A stretch of DNA of 64,000 nucleotides, taken from NCBI GenBank assembly GCA_900637675.1, contig LR134389.1:310001-374000 (forward strand). Reading direction: 5' to 3'. This DNA is from Streptococcus equi subsp. equi (GTDB taxonomy: Bacteria; Bacillota; Bacilli; Lactobacillales; Streptococcaceae). The translations under genes and the position numbers were made by a program. Each line of letters opens with the position of its first letter. Within the stretch, counting starts at the first letter, position 1. A model generated the notes under the pieces. It searched no databases. It was not told the origin of the DNA and saw only the letters and a list, made by a program, of their open reading frames with translations. Positions 36,537-44,837 of the stretch are shown here, one piece after another.

Positions 36537-36819
36537 TTCTCCTAAGTTTTGATACTTAACTATTATAACATATCAGACAAGACTTCAAACATGTGATCTT
36601 TTAAAGTTAATGAAAAGGCCCTGCTAGCCTGCAATGCTTTGATGTGCTAGCGACTAACGAACAGGTCGTTTCCTTTAAATAGAGTTTTCTTGTTGAGCTT
36701 TATAGCTGGTGCTTGTTTTTGTGATGAGCTTGTGTGAGGCTGTCGTTAGTGTTGTTTTAGGTGGTTTGACATCAGGAGCGATTAAAAAAGTTATCAGTTT
36801 ACATTTTTATAATAATAAC
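36537..36819. other. Intergenic region upstream of the repeat protein gene
   Basis: No gene seen. The right part is very AT-rich and merges into the promoter region of the secreted repeat protein. Confidence 0.3.
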
Positions 36820-36873
36820 TTAAGAATTAATTTAACTTTAGATTAATCTTACTTTATATTTGATTGCTATACT
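36820..36873 (+). promoter_or_regulatory. Probable promoter and regulator-binding words for the repeat protein
   Basis: TATACT (36868-36873) is a probable -10, about 43 bases before the gene. Upstream are TTAAGAATTA (36820-36829) and TTAGATTA (36838-36845). Both words recur, in swapped order, in front of the response regulator at 37651 (TTAGAATTA 37572-37580, TTAAGAATTA 37591-37600, -10 TATACT 37605-37610). Confidence 0.45.
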
Positions 36874-36915
36874 TAGTCCATAACATAAATAACCAAAAAG
36901 AAAGAGGTAATCGTT

Positions 36916-37512
36916 ATGACAACAATGACTACAACAAAACAATCAAAGACAACTCTAGCAGCTCGTTATTTGAAGCTTGGTCTTACTTCAGCAATGTTTG
37001 CTGGAGGAGCCTTTCTAGCTCTAGGCTCAGCACCGGCTGTCTCTGCTTCTACCCATGCTGGTAATGATCAGCCAGCGACTCAACGCTTAACTGATCAGGA
37101 GATCTACGAACGTGCTCAAAAGCTAGACTTGCCAGACTATGTGAGAGGCTCAATCTACGGTATTCTCAACCAAAACTCAAGTGTTACTTATCCAAAGGAT
37201 ATAGCAGGTCTAGAGCAGTCAGAAGCTCCACAACCCCCTGCAGCTCCACAGCTCACTGACCAAGATGCTCAAAAGCTGGACTTGCCAGACTATGTGAGAG
37301 GCTCAATCTACGGTATTCTCAACCAAAATTCAAGTGTTACTTATCCAAAGGATATAGCCGGTTTAGAGCAGTCAGAGGCTCCACAACCCCCTGCAGCTCC
37401 ACAGCTCACTGACCAAGATGCTCAACAGCTAGACTTGCCAGACTATGTGAGAGGCTCAATCTACGGTATTCTCAATCAAAACTCAAGCATTACTTATCCG
37501 CGCGATTATTAA
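36916..37512 (+). CDS. Secreted protein with 51-residue tandem repeats
   Basis: 198 aa. A long signal peptide with basic N-region and the core LTSAMFAGGAFLALGSA is probably cut after AVSA (residue 44), giving a 154-residue secreted product. It consists of almost three 51-residue repeats, each with DLPDYVRGSIYGILNQNSS (from residues 71, 122 and 173), VTYPKDIAGLEQSEAPQ and a proline-rich linker. No LPXTG, lipobox or membrane anchor is present. GAGG precedes ATG 36916. Function is not recognised; a secreted host-interacting or regulatory-peptide role is only a guess. It sits just upstream of a two-component system with shared promoter words. Confidence 0.75.
   Translation: MTTMTTTKQSKTTLAARYLKLGLTSAMFAGGAFLALGSAPAVSASTHAGNDQPATQRLTDQEIYERAQKLDLPDYVRGSIYGILNQNSSVTYPKDIAGLEQSEAPQPPAAPQLTDQDAQKLDLPDYVRGSIYGILNQNSSVTYPKDIAGLEQSEAPQPPAAPQLTDQDAQQLDLPDYVRGSIYGILNQNSSITYPRDY
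37123..37512 (+). repeat. 153-bp coding tandem repeat, 2.5 copies
   Basis: Units at 37123-37275, 37276-37428 and a partial third at 37429-37512. They are nearly identical at nucleotide level, with isolated changes (AAGCTAGAC/AAGCTGGAC, GCAGGT/GCCGGT). Copy number is likely to vary between strains by recombination. Confidence 0.85.
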
Positions 37513-37650
37513 GCATCTAAGATGATTAAGGTGCACAATCGACGATTAAAATGATTGATGAGTTAATGAGATTAGAATTATTTGGCTAAGTTAAGAATTA
37601 GTGTTATACTTGAGAGAGTGTAGCACTAATTTTTTAATCAAGGAGGAAGC

Positions 37651-38199
37651 ATGACCTACAAGATATTATTGGTGGATGATGAATTGGAAATTATTGATAT
37701 TAACGAACGTTATTTGCAACAGGCAGGGTATCGTGTTACCACTGCAAGCGATGGTAGTCAAGCCTTGGAGCTTTTTCATAAGGATCAGTACGATTTGATT
37801 ATCAGTGATGTTATGATGCCCAATATGGATGGCTATGATTTTATTGGGGAGGTTTTACTGGAAAAGCCAGATCAGCCCTTTCTCTTTATCACTGCAAAAA
37901 CATCTGAGCCTGACAAGATTTATTCCTTGAGCTTGGGAGCAGATGATTTTATTTCCAAGCCCTTTAGTCCACGTGAATTAGTCTTACGGGTCAAAAATAT
38001 TTTGAATCGGATTTATGGTAAGGCTAACCAAGCTGACTCCTTAGTTATTGGGGATTTGGTCATGGATCACAGCACTCGAAGGGTTACAGTGGCAAATCAA
38101 GATCTGAATCTGACCAACAAGGCTTTTGATTTGTTGTGGATTTTGGCCAATCATTTGAATCATGTCTTTTCAAAAACAGAGCTTTATGAGCGTGTATGA
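37651..38199 (+). pseudogene. OmpR-type response regulator, 5' part, interrupted by an IS
   Basis: Receiver domain complete: LLVDDE, phospho-acceptor D53 in DLIISDVMMPNMDGYDF, and FITAK. The winged-helix domain starts (DLNLTNKAFDLLWILANH) but stops after YERV because the insertion sequence begins there; the first three IS bases supply TGA. The rest of the gene is at 39629-39769. Without the IS the protein would have 228 residues. The truncated product can probably be phosphorylated but lacks the end of its recognition domain. Confidence 0.9.
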
Positions 38200-38250
38200 A
38201 CTGCCCCCCAAAAGTTAGACATAAAATCTAACAATTGGGGGGCTATTTTT

Positions 38251-38766
38251 ATGACATTGAGTTATGAAGACAAGGTTCAAATCTATGAGCTACGGCACAT
38301 TGGAAAGTCCATTAAATGCTTATCAGAAAAGTTTAGTATTGCAGAATCTGACCTCAAATACATGATTCGCCTGATTGACAGGTATGGGTTAGCCATTGTC
38401 CAAAAAGGTAAGAATAGTTATTATTCTCCAGAACTGAAGCAAGAGATAATAGATAAAGTTCTGATTGATGGTCAATCTCAAAAACAGACGTCCTTAGACT
38501 ATGCTTTACCAAATTCTAGTATGCTTTCAAGGTGGATAGCGCAATACAAGAAAAACGGCTATACTATTCTTGAGAAAAGAAGAGGGAGGCCACCAAAGAT
38601 GGGACGTCAACCAAAGAAGACTTTAGAACAAATGACAGAGTTGGAGCGACTCCAAAAAGAATTAGACTACCTTAGAGCGGAGAATGCTGTGCTAAAAAAG
38701 CTGAGAGAATACCGGTTGAGGGACGAAGCAAAGCTCAAAGAGCAACAGAAATCATCCAAGAATTAA
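38251..38766 (+). CDS. IS3-family OrfA (DNA-binding protein)
   Basis: 171 aa. Two helix-turn-helix regions ([20 protein letters not shown] and [20 protein letters not shown]) are followed by a leucine-zipper-like coil ([19 protein letters not shown]). The slippery heptamer A AAA AAG at 38694-38700 (CTA AAA AAG in frame) allows a -1 shift into the orfB frame, making the OrfAB transposase; OrfA alone is usually regulatory. Identical in protein sequence to OrfA of the second copy. Confidence 0.93.
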   Translation: MTLSYEDKVQIYELRHIGKSIKCLSEKFSIAESDLKYMIRLIDRYGLAIVQKGKNSYYSPELKQEIIDKVLIDGQSQKQTSLDYALPNSSMLSRWIAQYKKNGYTILEKRRGRPPKMGRQPKKTLEQMTELERLQKELDYLRAENAVLKKLREYRLRDEAKLKEQQKSSKN

Positions 38767-38789
38767 TCGGTCAATTTTCTCTAGCAACT

Positions 38790-39593
38790 TTGCTTGAAAT
38801 CCTTGATTTATCGCGGTCAACCTATTATTATCAAGTCAAGCAACTAGCTCAAGAAGATAAGGACATGGACTTAAAGGAGCTCATTCAAGGCATCTATGAT
38901 GAACATCATGGCAATTATGGCTATCGTCGCATTCATCTGGAACTAAGAAATCGTGGTTTTATCGTCAATCACAAAAAAGTACAACGTTTGATGACTGTCA
39001 TGGGCTTAAAAGCTCGTATCCGTCGTAAGCGCAAGTATTCTTCTTACAAAGGTGAGGTTGGCAAAAAGGCTGATAATCTGATTAAACGTCAGTTTGAAGG
39101 TTCTAAGCCCTACGAGAAGTGCTATACCGATGTGACGGAATTTACCTTACCTGAGGGGAAACTCTATCTATCGCCTGTTCTTGACGGCTATAACAGTGAG
39201 ATTATTGATTTCACCCTGTCTCGATCGCCTGACTTGAAGCAAGTACAAACCATGCTTGAGAAGGCTTTTCCAGCGGATTCGTACAATGGAACGATTCTCC
39301 ACAGCGATCAAGGCTGGCAATATCAACATCAGTCTTATCATCACTTTTTGGAGACTAAAGGCATTCGTCCATCCATGTCTCGCAAGGGAAATAGTCCAGA
39401 TAATGGGATGATGGAGTCCTTCTTTGGTATTCTCAAATCTGAGATGTTTTACGGCCTTGAGACAACTTATCAATCCCTTAATGAGCTCGAACAAGCAATC
39501 ACTGAATACATCTTTTACTACAACAACAAACGCATTAAAGCAAAGCTAAAAGGACTTAGCCCTGTGCAATACAGAACTAAATCCTTTCACTAA
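38790..39593 (+). CDS. IS3-family OrfB (DDE transposase)
   Basis: 267 aa as an independent frame; it continues upstream in the same frame ([20 protein letters not shown]) to the slippery site, so the natural product is the OrfAB fusion. The rve/DDE integrase core has the acidic residues in YTDVTEFT, HSDQGWQYQ and NGMMESFFGILKSE, and the HTH_21-like segment HGNYGYRRIHLELRN is near the N-terminus. Differs from copy 2 by one residue (Glu to Asp in TEYIFYYN). Confidence 0.93.
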   Translation: MLEILDLSRSTYYYQVKQLAQEDKDMDLKELIQGIYDEHHGNYGYRRIHLELRNRGFIVNHKKVQRLMTVMGLKARIRRKRKYSSYKGEVGKKADNLIKRQFEGSKPYEKCYTDVTEFTLPEGKLYLSPVLDGYNSEIIDFTLSRSPDLKQVQTMLEKAFPADSYNGTILHSDQGWQYQHQSYHHFLETKGIRPSMSRKGNSPDNGMMESFFGILKSEMFYGLETTYQSLNELEQAITEYIFYYNNKRIKAKLKGLSPVQYRTKSFH

Positions 39594-39628
39594 TATGTCG
39601 TGTCCAACTTTTGGGGGTCAGTACAGTA

Positions 39629-39769
39629 TGGGAGGAGGAGTATTTAGATGATACCAATACCTTAAATGTTCACATTCATTCCCTACGCAATGACTTGGCA
39701 AAATACAGTACCGAGCAAACACCAACCATTAAAACGGTTTGGGGACTAGGTTATAAATTAGAGGGGTAG
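39629..39769 (+). pseudogene. 3' remainder of the interrupted response regulator
   Basis: Continues the regulator after the IS with WEEEYLDDTNTLNVHIHSLR and ends TIKTVWGLGYKLEG at TAG 39767-39769. This is the recognition helix and wing of the OmpR/PhoB domain. It has no start of its own. The histidine kinase begins one base after the stop. Confidence 0.9.
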
Positions 39770-39770
39770 C

Positions 39771-40817
39771 ATGCGATTAAGAACGTACATTGTCATTGGC
39801 TATTTAATGTCTATGCTGATTACTATTGCAGGCCTGATTGTTGGGTTAAACCAAATGCTCATTACCATTGAGGATATTTCATATATTTTAGTAATAGCTC
39901 TAATTGCTTCAGTAGCCGGAGGAATTGTGAATATGATCCTTTTGAGTAATGTTTTTTCATCGCTTAAAAGGCTAAAGAAAAAGATACAGGCTATTTCTGA
40001 AAGAAACTTTGATAGTGGTCAGCTCATCAAGTGTCCTTTGGAGTTTAAAGATCTAGAGGAAGCCTTTAATCAGATGTCCTCAGAGCTAAAGGTCAGCTTT
40101 GAGTCATTGAGTGAGAGTGAGCATGAGAAATCCATGATGATTGCTCAGCTGTCGCACGATATTAAGACACCCTTGACCTCTATTCAAGCAACTGTAGAGG
40201 GGATTTTAGATGGCGTTATTCCAAGGGAAGAGGAAAGGCACTATCTAAACACCATCTCACGACAGACCAACCGTTTGAATCAATTAGTTGAAGAATTGCA
40301 TATGGTCAGCTTAAATGATCAAAAGCAAGACGACAAGCAGCAGCTTCAAATCATCTATCTTGAAAAGCTATTGATTGACATGCTATCCGAATTTCAATTG
40401 ACCTTAGAGCAGGAAAAACGCTCCGTTCATATTGAGGTGGCAAAAGAGGTGGTTAAGATCAGCAGCCGATATGATGCTTTGTCTCGGATTATGCTGAATT
40501 TAGTCAGCAATGCGCTTAAATATTCAAAGGCTAATACGGCTTTGACGATTCATGCTTATCAACAGGAGCAGTCCATTCGCATTGATGTTATTGATCAGGG
40601 GCAAGGGATCAAAAAAGAGGACCTGCCTTTGATTTTCAAGCGCCTGTATCGTGTTGAGGCCTCTCGCAATATGAAGACTGGTGGTCATGGGCTGGGGCTC
40701 TCTATTGCTAGGCAGTTAGCTCGCCAACTAGGTGGGGATATTGCTGTTGAGAGCCAGCTTGGAAAGGGGAGCTGTTTCTCCTTGCTTTTACCAGCCAGCC
40801 CACCATTAGGAGACTAG
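39771..40817 (+). CDS. Sensor histidine kinase of the interrupted two-component system
   Basis: 348 aa. Two membrane segments (IVIGYLMSMLITIAGLIVGL and ISYILVIALIASVAGGIVNM) lie close together with almost no extracellular loop, suggesting sensing in or at the membrane. HAMP-like region, then HisKA with the phospho-His129 in AQLSHDIKTPLTSIQ, and HATPase_c motifs NLVSNALKYS, DQGQGIKKED and GGHGLGLSIARQL. The gene is intact, but its partner regulator is split by the IS. Transcription may now be low or start from the IS. Confidence 0.9.
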   Translation: MRLRTYIVIGYLMSMLITIAGLIVGLNQMLITIEDISYILVIALIASVAGGIVNMILLSNVFSSLKRLKKKIQAISERNFDSGQLIKCPLEFKDLEEAFNQMSSELKVSFESLSESEHEKSMMIAQLSHDIKTPLTSIQATVEGILDGVIPREEERHYLNTISRQTNRLNQLVEELHMVSLNDQKQDDKQQLQIIYLEKLLIDMLSEFQLTLEQEKRSVHIEVAKEVVKISSRYDALSRIMLNLVSNALKYSKANTALTIHAYQQEQSIRIDVIDQGQGIKKEDLPLIFKRLYRVEASRNMKTGGHGLGLSIARQLARQLGGDIAVESQLGKGSCFSLLLPASPPLGD

Positions 40818-40883
40818 ACCTTTAGGTAATAGGCATATGGTTATAAAGCTAGGACATCACAAAGGCTTATCAGTAAGTCCGGA

Positions 40884-40918
40884 GCAAGCATCAGCAGCAA
40901 GGCTGGTGCTTGTTTTTT
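40884..40918 (+). terminator. Terminator after the histidine kinase
   Basis: CAAGCATCAGC pairs with GCTGGTGCTTG around AGCAAG, followed by TTTTTT. The remaining bases to 41044 show nothing. Confidence 0.85.
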
Positions 40919-41044
40919 GTATCAGCTTTTCTCTAGAGTTGCACGACGAGTTGATAGCCTATGGTAACTGCACATACCGCTAGTGTTAGCAGATATAGGG
41001 CAAAAAGAAAGTGTCACTGCTTGCTCTCTTCTATTATAAGTATC

Positions 41045-41090
41045 AAAAAAAGCCCCAAGGGCTAGAGCGATTGTCTAACCCTTGAGGGAT
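41045..41090 (-). terminator. Terminator of the adhesin gene
   Basis: On the minus strand CCCTCAAGGG, a loop, and CCCTTGGGGC are followed by seven T residues (plus AAAAAAA at 41045-41051), about 100 bases after the LPXT-type end. Confidence 0.75.
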
Positions 41091-41188
41091 ATTTCTATTT
41101 AGACCGTTTTGTTGTTGTACGGTGTTTTAAGAGGGCAGAAAGCCCGCCTGTAAACGTCCGTACAATAATGATCACTTGTCAGTGTTGC

Positions 41189-42185
41189 TTAGTCTTTTTT
41201 AGATGGTCGCTTGAATAGAGACAGACATAGGACAAGCAGCATTGACATTGCACCGATGATGCTTAGGGTGAGTTGCTTCATATCATTTGTCTGTGGGAGC
41301 TGAGTGCCTTTGTTAGGTTTTTCGTCATTAACAATTGGCGCAGGTGCAGGTTTAGGCTTAGGTGTCGGCTTCTTGGTGTCTTCGACAATTGTGGTGCCTC
41401 CAGATTGCCCAGACATACCCGGCTGAGTATCCTCAGAGAAGTCGATGATTTGTCCTTGCCCACCAATGATTATCTCAGACTTCTTGGTATCCTCAATGAC
41501 CGTAGTGTCTCCAGACTGTCCAGACATACCTGATTGCGTGTTTTCAGAGAAGTCGATGATTTGTCCCTGACCGCCAATCATGACCTCAGGTTTTTTAGTG
41601 TCTTCTGACTCGATAGTACCGCCAGATTGCCCAGACATGCCTTTTTGTGTGTCCTCTGTTGTTTCGATGGTTTGTCCCTGCCCACCAATCATGACCTCAG
41701 GTTTTTTAGTGTCTTCTGACTCGATAGTACCGCCAGATTGCCCAGACATGCCTTTTTGTGTGTCCTCTGTTGTTTCGATGGTTTGTCCCTGCCCACCAAT
41801 CATGACCTCAGGCTTTTTGGTGTTTTCTGACTCGATAGTGCCGCCAGATTGCCCAGACATGCCTTTTTGTGTGTCCTCTGTTGTCTCGATGATTGGTCCA
41901 TGACCACCAGTCTGTCCTGGTTTAGGTGTCGTTTCTCCTGATTCGCCAGCTAGACCACCGCCAAGCCCCATCAGATGAGGATCTCGTTTCGACATTTCCT
42001 GAGCCACCTAAAATGATACCAGGTGGGTTAGTGTCTTCGGTTTCCTCAAGAATGCCAGATTGACCATGATATCCCTCAGTACTACCATAGTTTTGTTCTA
42101 CGATAGGAGAGTTACCACCTTCAAGACTTTGCAATGGGTCATTAGGCTTTTGAGGTGTATCAGGTGCACCAGCCTCACCCTTCAA
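41189..42185 (-). pseudogene. fne: Frame-shifted repeat and anchor part of the fibronectin-binding adhesin
   Basis: Continuation of the adhesin gene in two frames. 42185-41922 reads GLKGEAGAPDTPQ then SLEGGNSPIVEQ; a second indel near 41990 shifts to the frame 42007-41189, which holds five 37-residue fibronectin-binding-type repeats (41908-41354), a proline-rich wall region and the sorting signal LPQTND with a hydrophobic segment and the tail KRPSKKD. Separate translation is unlikely, so the fibronectin repeats and wall anchor are lost from the main product. Confidence 0.8.
41354..41908 (-). repeat. Five 111-bp coding repeats in the adhesin
   Basis: Period 111 bases (37 residues). Copies 1-3 carry IETTEDTQKGMSGQSGGTIE, copies 4-5 the variant IIDFSENTQSGMSGQSGDT. 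The spacing was checked with the word GTCCTCTG at 41651, 41762 and 41873. The GQ...ED/SED pattern is that of fibronectin-binding repeats of streptococcal adhesins. Confidence 0.85.
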
Positions 42186-43093
42186 TCCTGGAAAGGATCT
42201 CGTTTGCCCTCGCTTCCTGAGAGTCCTCCATGGAAACCTATAAGTCCTTTCTTACCATCTTCATTAGTTTCTTGTGAACCTGATGATCCTCCTTCAAGGC
42301 CGCTTAATCCATTTCCATTATGTCCACTAAAACCACCTAGCTGAGGCTTTAGCGGTTCTTTAGGAATTAAGGTAGAGCCGAGAAGATTTTGGTAATCTTT
42401 CATATGGTCATGCCCGCCACTTTGATAAACATAAATATCCAATGAGTAATTACTCTGCTCTGATTTAAGCTTAGAATCCTCTCCTTTACTGATTAAAAAA
42501 TCTAAAGCTTTTTTTTCCATATCGTTTAAGTTATAACCACCCGTATCTTTAAGGTATTCTTTTGTTAAACTATCACTAAAATACCAAATGGCTAATTGAG
42601 TAACTTTTCTAGAAGAATCATTATTTAAATGGTAGCTAGTTGATAGTTGTGACTTGTTAGTGGGGTATCCATTACTTAAAACTGCCACCAAAGCACTTGC
42701 GATATCACTAATATCTTTTTTGTAATCTGGAGCATATTGTTTAAATATACCATCATATCCTAGTTTTTTCTCATATACAGGTAAATCGTTATATGGAGAT
42801 CTGATGTCATTAAAATTGCTGTATATAGATTCCCATTGATCTGGCCAATACAATTTTTTGTTAAAGCAATAAACAACATACTCGTCTTTTAATTCACGCT
42901 TTGGAGCATTTTTAGGCGATACGTACAAAAAATATGGCGAACTTTGTCTCGTTCCATCATTCCACCCATAATAAAGCTGCTCTGCCCAGACTCTTAGGGT
43001 TCCTCCGGCAAAGCTTGTTGCCAGCACAATACAGGTAGCTGACGTTGTCAGTACCTTTCTAAATGATTTTGTTTTCAACTTTCTTCTCTCCAT
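42182..43093 (-). CDS. fne: Truncated FNE-type fibronectin-binding protein with thioester domain
   Basis: 303 aa. Signal peptide with CIVLATSFAGGTLRVWA cut near residue 37. A thioester domain follows: YYGWNDGT, the reactive Cys76 in VVYCFNKKLYWP and the partner Gln166 in VTQLAIWYFSD, the residues that form the internal Cys-Gln thioester in SfbI-like adhesins. A glycine-rich region (LEGGSSGSQETNEDG) comes next, then the frame ends at GKRDPFQD. Adding one T at 42191-42194 would read RDPFPGLKGEAG and go on. A one-base deletion giving a released protein is reported for fne of S. equi subsp. equi, which fits. Confidence 0.85.
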   Translation of the reverse strand: MERRKLKTKSFRKVLTTSATCIVLATSFAGGTLRVWAEQLYYGWNDGTRQSSPYFLYVSPKNAPKRELKDEYVVYCFNKKLYWPDQWESIYSNFNDIRSPYNDLPVYEKKLGYDGIFKQYAPDYKKDISDIASALVAVLSNGYPTNKSQLSTSYHLNNDSSRKVTQLAIWYFSDSLTKEYLKDTGGYNLNDMEKKALDFLISKGEDSKLKSEQSNYSLDIYVYQSGGHDHMKDYQNLLGSTLIPKEPLKPQLGGFSGHNGNGLSGLEGGSSGSQETNEDGKKGLIGFHGGLSGSEGKRDPFQD

Positions 43094-43134
43094 TATTAAG
43101 TTGTTAATATGTTTTCCATTAGGAAACCTGAATA

Positions 43135-43164
43135 ACTATATCATATGAGATGAGACTGTGTCAT
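43135..43164 (-). promoter_or_regulatory. Probable promoter of the adhesin gene
   Basis: On the minus strand ATGACA (43164-43159), an 18-base spacer and TATAGT (43140-43135), about 40 bases before the gene. It faces away from the RofA-like gene. Confidence 0.5.
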
Positions 43165-43213
43165 AGTTTTAAGTTGATTTCTTTATCGTTTTACCTGCCT
43201 TGAGCTTTTGTGT

Positions 43214-43219
43214 TATAAT
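43214..43219 (+). promoter_or_regulatory. Probable -10 of the RofA-like regulator
   Basis: Perfect TATAAT about 110 bases before the TTG start; the -35 is weak. A second candidate TATGAT is at 43284-43289. The region is shared with the divergent adhesin promoter and is where RofA-type binding would be expected. Confidence 0.45.
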
Positions 43220-43328
43220 AAAGGCTATCAGAAAAATCGTCCTGATATTAAATATTTTTCATCACTTTTTTGGTAAAAATTGTTATGATAATGACGCTAA
43301 CGAAATGGTTTAAGGAGGAGAAAGTGTT

Positions 43329-44837
43329 TTGCTTGAAGAGTATTTGGAACCAGTGATTAATCATCAGGCTTTGCTGCTGACCATACTACTTGGTAAAAAA
43401 AGGATCAGTTTCCACGCCATTCAGCAAAAGACGGGCTTTAGCCTAGCTAACATAAAGCGCTATATCCACCAATTAGAGGAGCTTTTCCAAGGAGATATCG
43501 CCTTTGAGTGGGATAGCACCATTGTCCGCTGCACCGTTTTGAAAAGGGGCAAACCGTTTTTGAAGACGATTTACCGCCAATCGGTACGGCTGCACATTCT
43601 TAAATTTCTCTTGATCAAGGCACCTTGCTATAAGGTCAAATCTGTCTCAGGCTTTGCTAGGGAGCATTTTATTTCCACACCGTCAGCTTATCGGCTGATT
43701 CAGCACATGAAGCCCTTTGTTGAGGAGTGCGGCTTGGCCTTAGAGGATAATAGTGTTGTTGGTGAGGAGTGGCGTATCCGCTATTTGATTGCTTTATTGC
43801 ATGATAAGTACGGGATTGTCATCTATGAGCTGACTGACCATGATCTGGATATTGTGCATGACTTTATCTTTTCGATCAAAAAGCAACAAACGCCTCACCC
43901 GTTACTGGATAAGAAGTTTCGCTTTTTTGATGTGCTCTTGTCGCTATCTTGGAAGCGTGGAGAGTTTGACGTTGCGATTCCTCAGGAGGGGATTTTTAAA
44001 CGCTTAAAGTCTTTGGCGCTTTATGGGTATTTGGAGGACTTTTTCAAGCGTGAGGGGAAATTGTTGCTTGATATGGACTTTCCCAGTAGCGAGATTGATT
44101 ATATTTTTCTCGTTTATTTGACGGTTAACAACTCTTTTTCGATCACACAATGGTCTGAGGAGGATTCTTCGGCCTTATTGACGATCATTCAGGAGGATCC
44201 TGCTTACCAAGAGCTGCTGGGTGAGCTGCGTCAATTGTTTGGCCACTATATCGCCTTTGACAAGGCTTGTATTCAGACCTTGATTCCTTATTTTCGTAAG
44301 ACCTTGTTTGATTTGTCGCTCTTTATCCCGCAAAAATATTATTATGCGGAGGAATATCAAGGCAGTAAGCTCTTGGCCAATCGTATCGAGCTGATGATTA
44401 ATAGCTGGGCAGAGCGGGTTTCTGGTGTTGGTCGGCTGACAGGCTCTAATTTGCATTTGCTTTGCACGCGACTGGAACAGCTTGTTAGAGAAGGTCTGCC
44501 ACCTTTAGCCATAGCAGTGATCGAAATCAACAAGAAAAACATTGATATTTTATATAGCTTGGTCATGCAACAGGTGAGTCCTTGTGTTGCAAAGGTCTAT
44601 CGTTTTAATATTTTGTCAGAGGCTGAATTGCCTTGGAGAACTGATTTTGACTTGATTGTGACAACAGCTGAGATGACTGCTTTTATCGAGGAGAGGCTGT
44701 CATTGAATGAGAACACCAAAATTCTGGATTTCAATTTTGACTTTGTGATGTATCAGGCAGAGTATTTATCACAGGTGATCAGAGAATTGCGAGACAAGCA
44801 ATATCAAGAAGCCTTGGATACGATTTTGAATGGATAA
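43329..44837 (+). CDS. RofA-like (RALP/Mga-type) virulence regulator
   Basis: 502 aa from TTG 43329, which has TAAGGAGGAG at 43311-43320. Two N-terminal helix-turn-helix regions (KRISFHAIQQKTGFSLANIK and HFISTPSAYRLIQHMKPF) are followed by PRD-like helical parts and an EIIB-like C-terminal domain (SPCVAKVYRFNILSEAELPW). Length and layout are those of RofA/Nra. In S. pyogenes such regulators sit next to and control fibronectin-binding protein and pilus genes. Here the gene is divergent from a fibronectin-binding adhesin, the same logic. Confidence 0.85.
   Translation: MLEEYLEPVINHQALLLTILLGKKRISFHAIQQKTGFSLANIKRYIHQLEELFQGDIAFEWDSTIVRCTVLKRGKPFLKTIYRQSVRLHILKFLLIKAPCYKVKSVSGFAREHFISTPSAYRLIQHMKPFVEECGLALEDNSVVGEEWRIRYLIALLHDKYGIVIYELTDHDLDIVHDFIFSIKKQQTPHPLLDKKFRFFDVLLSLSWKRGEFDVAIPQEGIFKRLKSLALYGYLEDFFKREGKLLLDMDFPSSEIDYIFLVYLTVNNSFSITQWSEEDSSALLTIIQEDPAYQELLGELRQLFGHYIAFDKACIQTLIPYFRKTLFDLSLFIPQKYYYAEEYQGSKLLANRIELMINSWAERVSGVGRLTGSNLHLLCTRLEQLVREGLPPLAIAVIEINKKNIDILYSLVMQQVSPCVAKVYRFNILSEAELPWRTDFDLIVTTAEMTAFIEERLSLNENTKILDFNFDFVMYQAEYLSQVIRELRDKQYQEALDTILNG

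Larger units (their letters stand above)
38197..39625 (+). mobile_element. IS3-family insertion sequence, copy 1 (1429 bp)
   Basis: Ends are TGAACTGCCCCCCAAAAGTT at the left and the complement of TGTACTGACCCCCAAAAGTT at the right, imperfect inverted repeats with the TG...CA ends of IS3 elements. A 3-bp target duplication GTA flanks it (38194-38196 and 39626-39628). It carries orfA and orfB with an AAAAAAG frameshift site. It is intact and splits a response regulator gene. The second copy is at 59128-60556. Confidence 0.95.

Noticed and set aside
36916..37512. CRISPR-like interpretation of the 153-bp repeats
   Set aside because: The repeats are in-frame coding units directly abutting one another, with no spacers and no cas genes.
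39168..39494. 108-codon antisense frame inside both IS copies (also 59259-59585)
   Set aside because: It is a shadow of orfB, kept open by codon bias of the transposase.
41580..41903. 107-codon plus-strand frame with perfect internal repeats
   Set aside because: It is the antisense of the adhesin repeats; the periodicity comes from the real gene on the minus strand.
41354..41908. CRISPR or satellite array in the 111-bp repeats
   Set aside because: The period is a multiple of three and the translation gives fibronectin-binding-type repeats.
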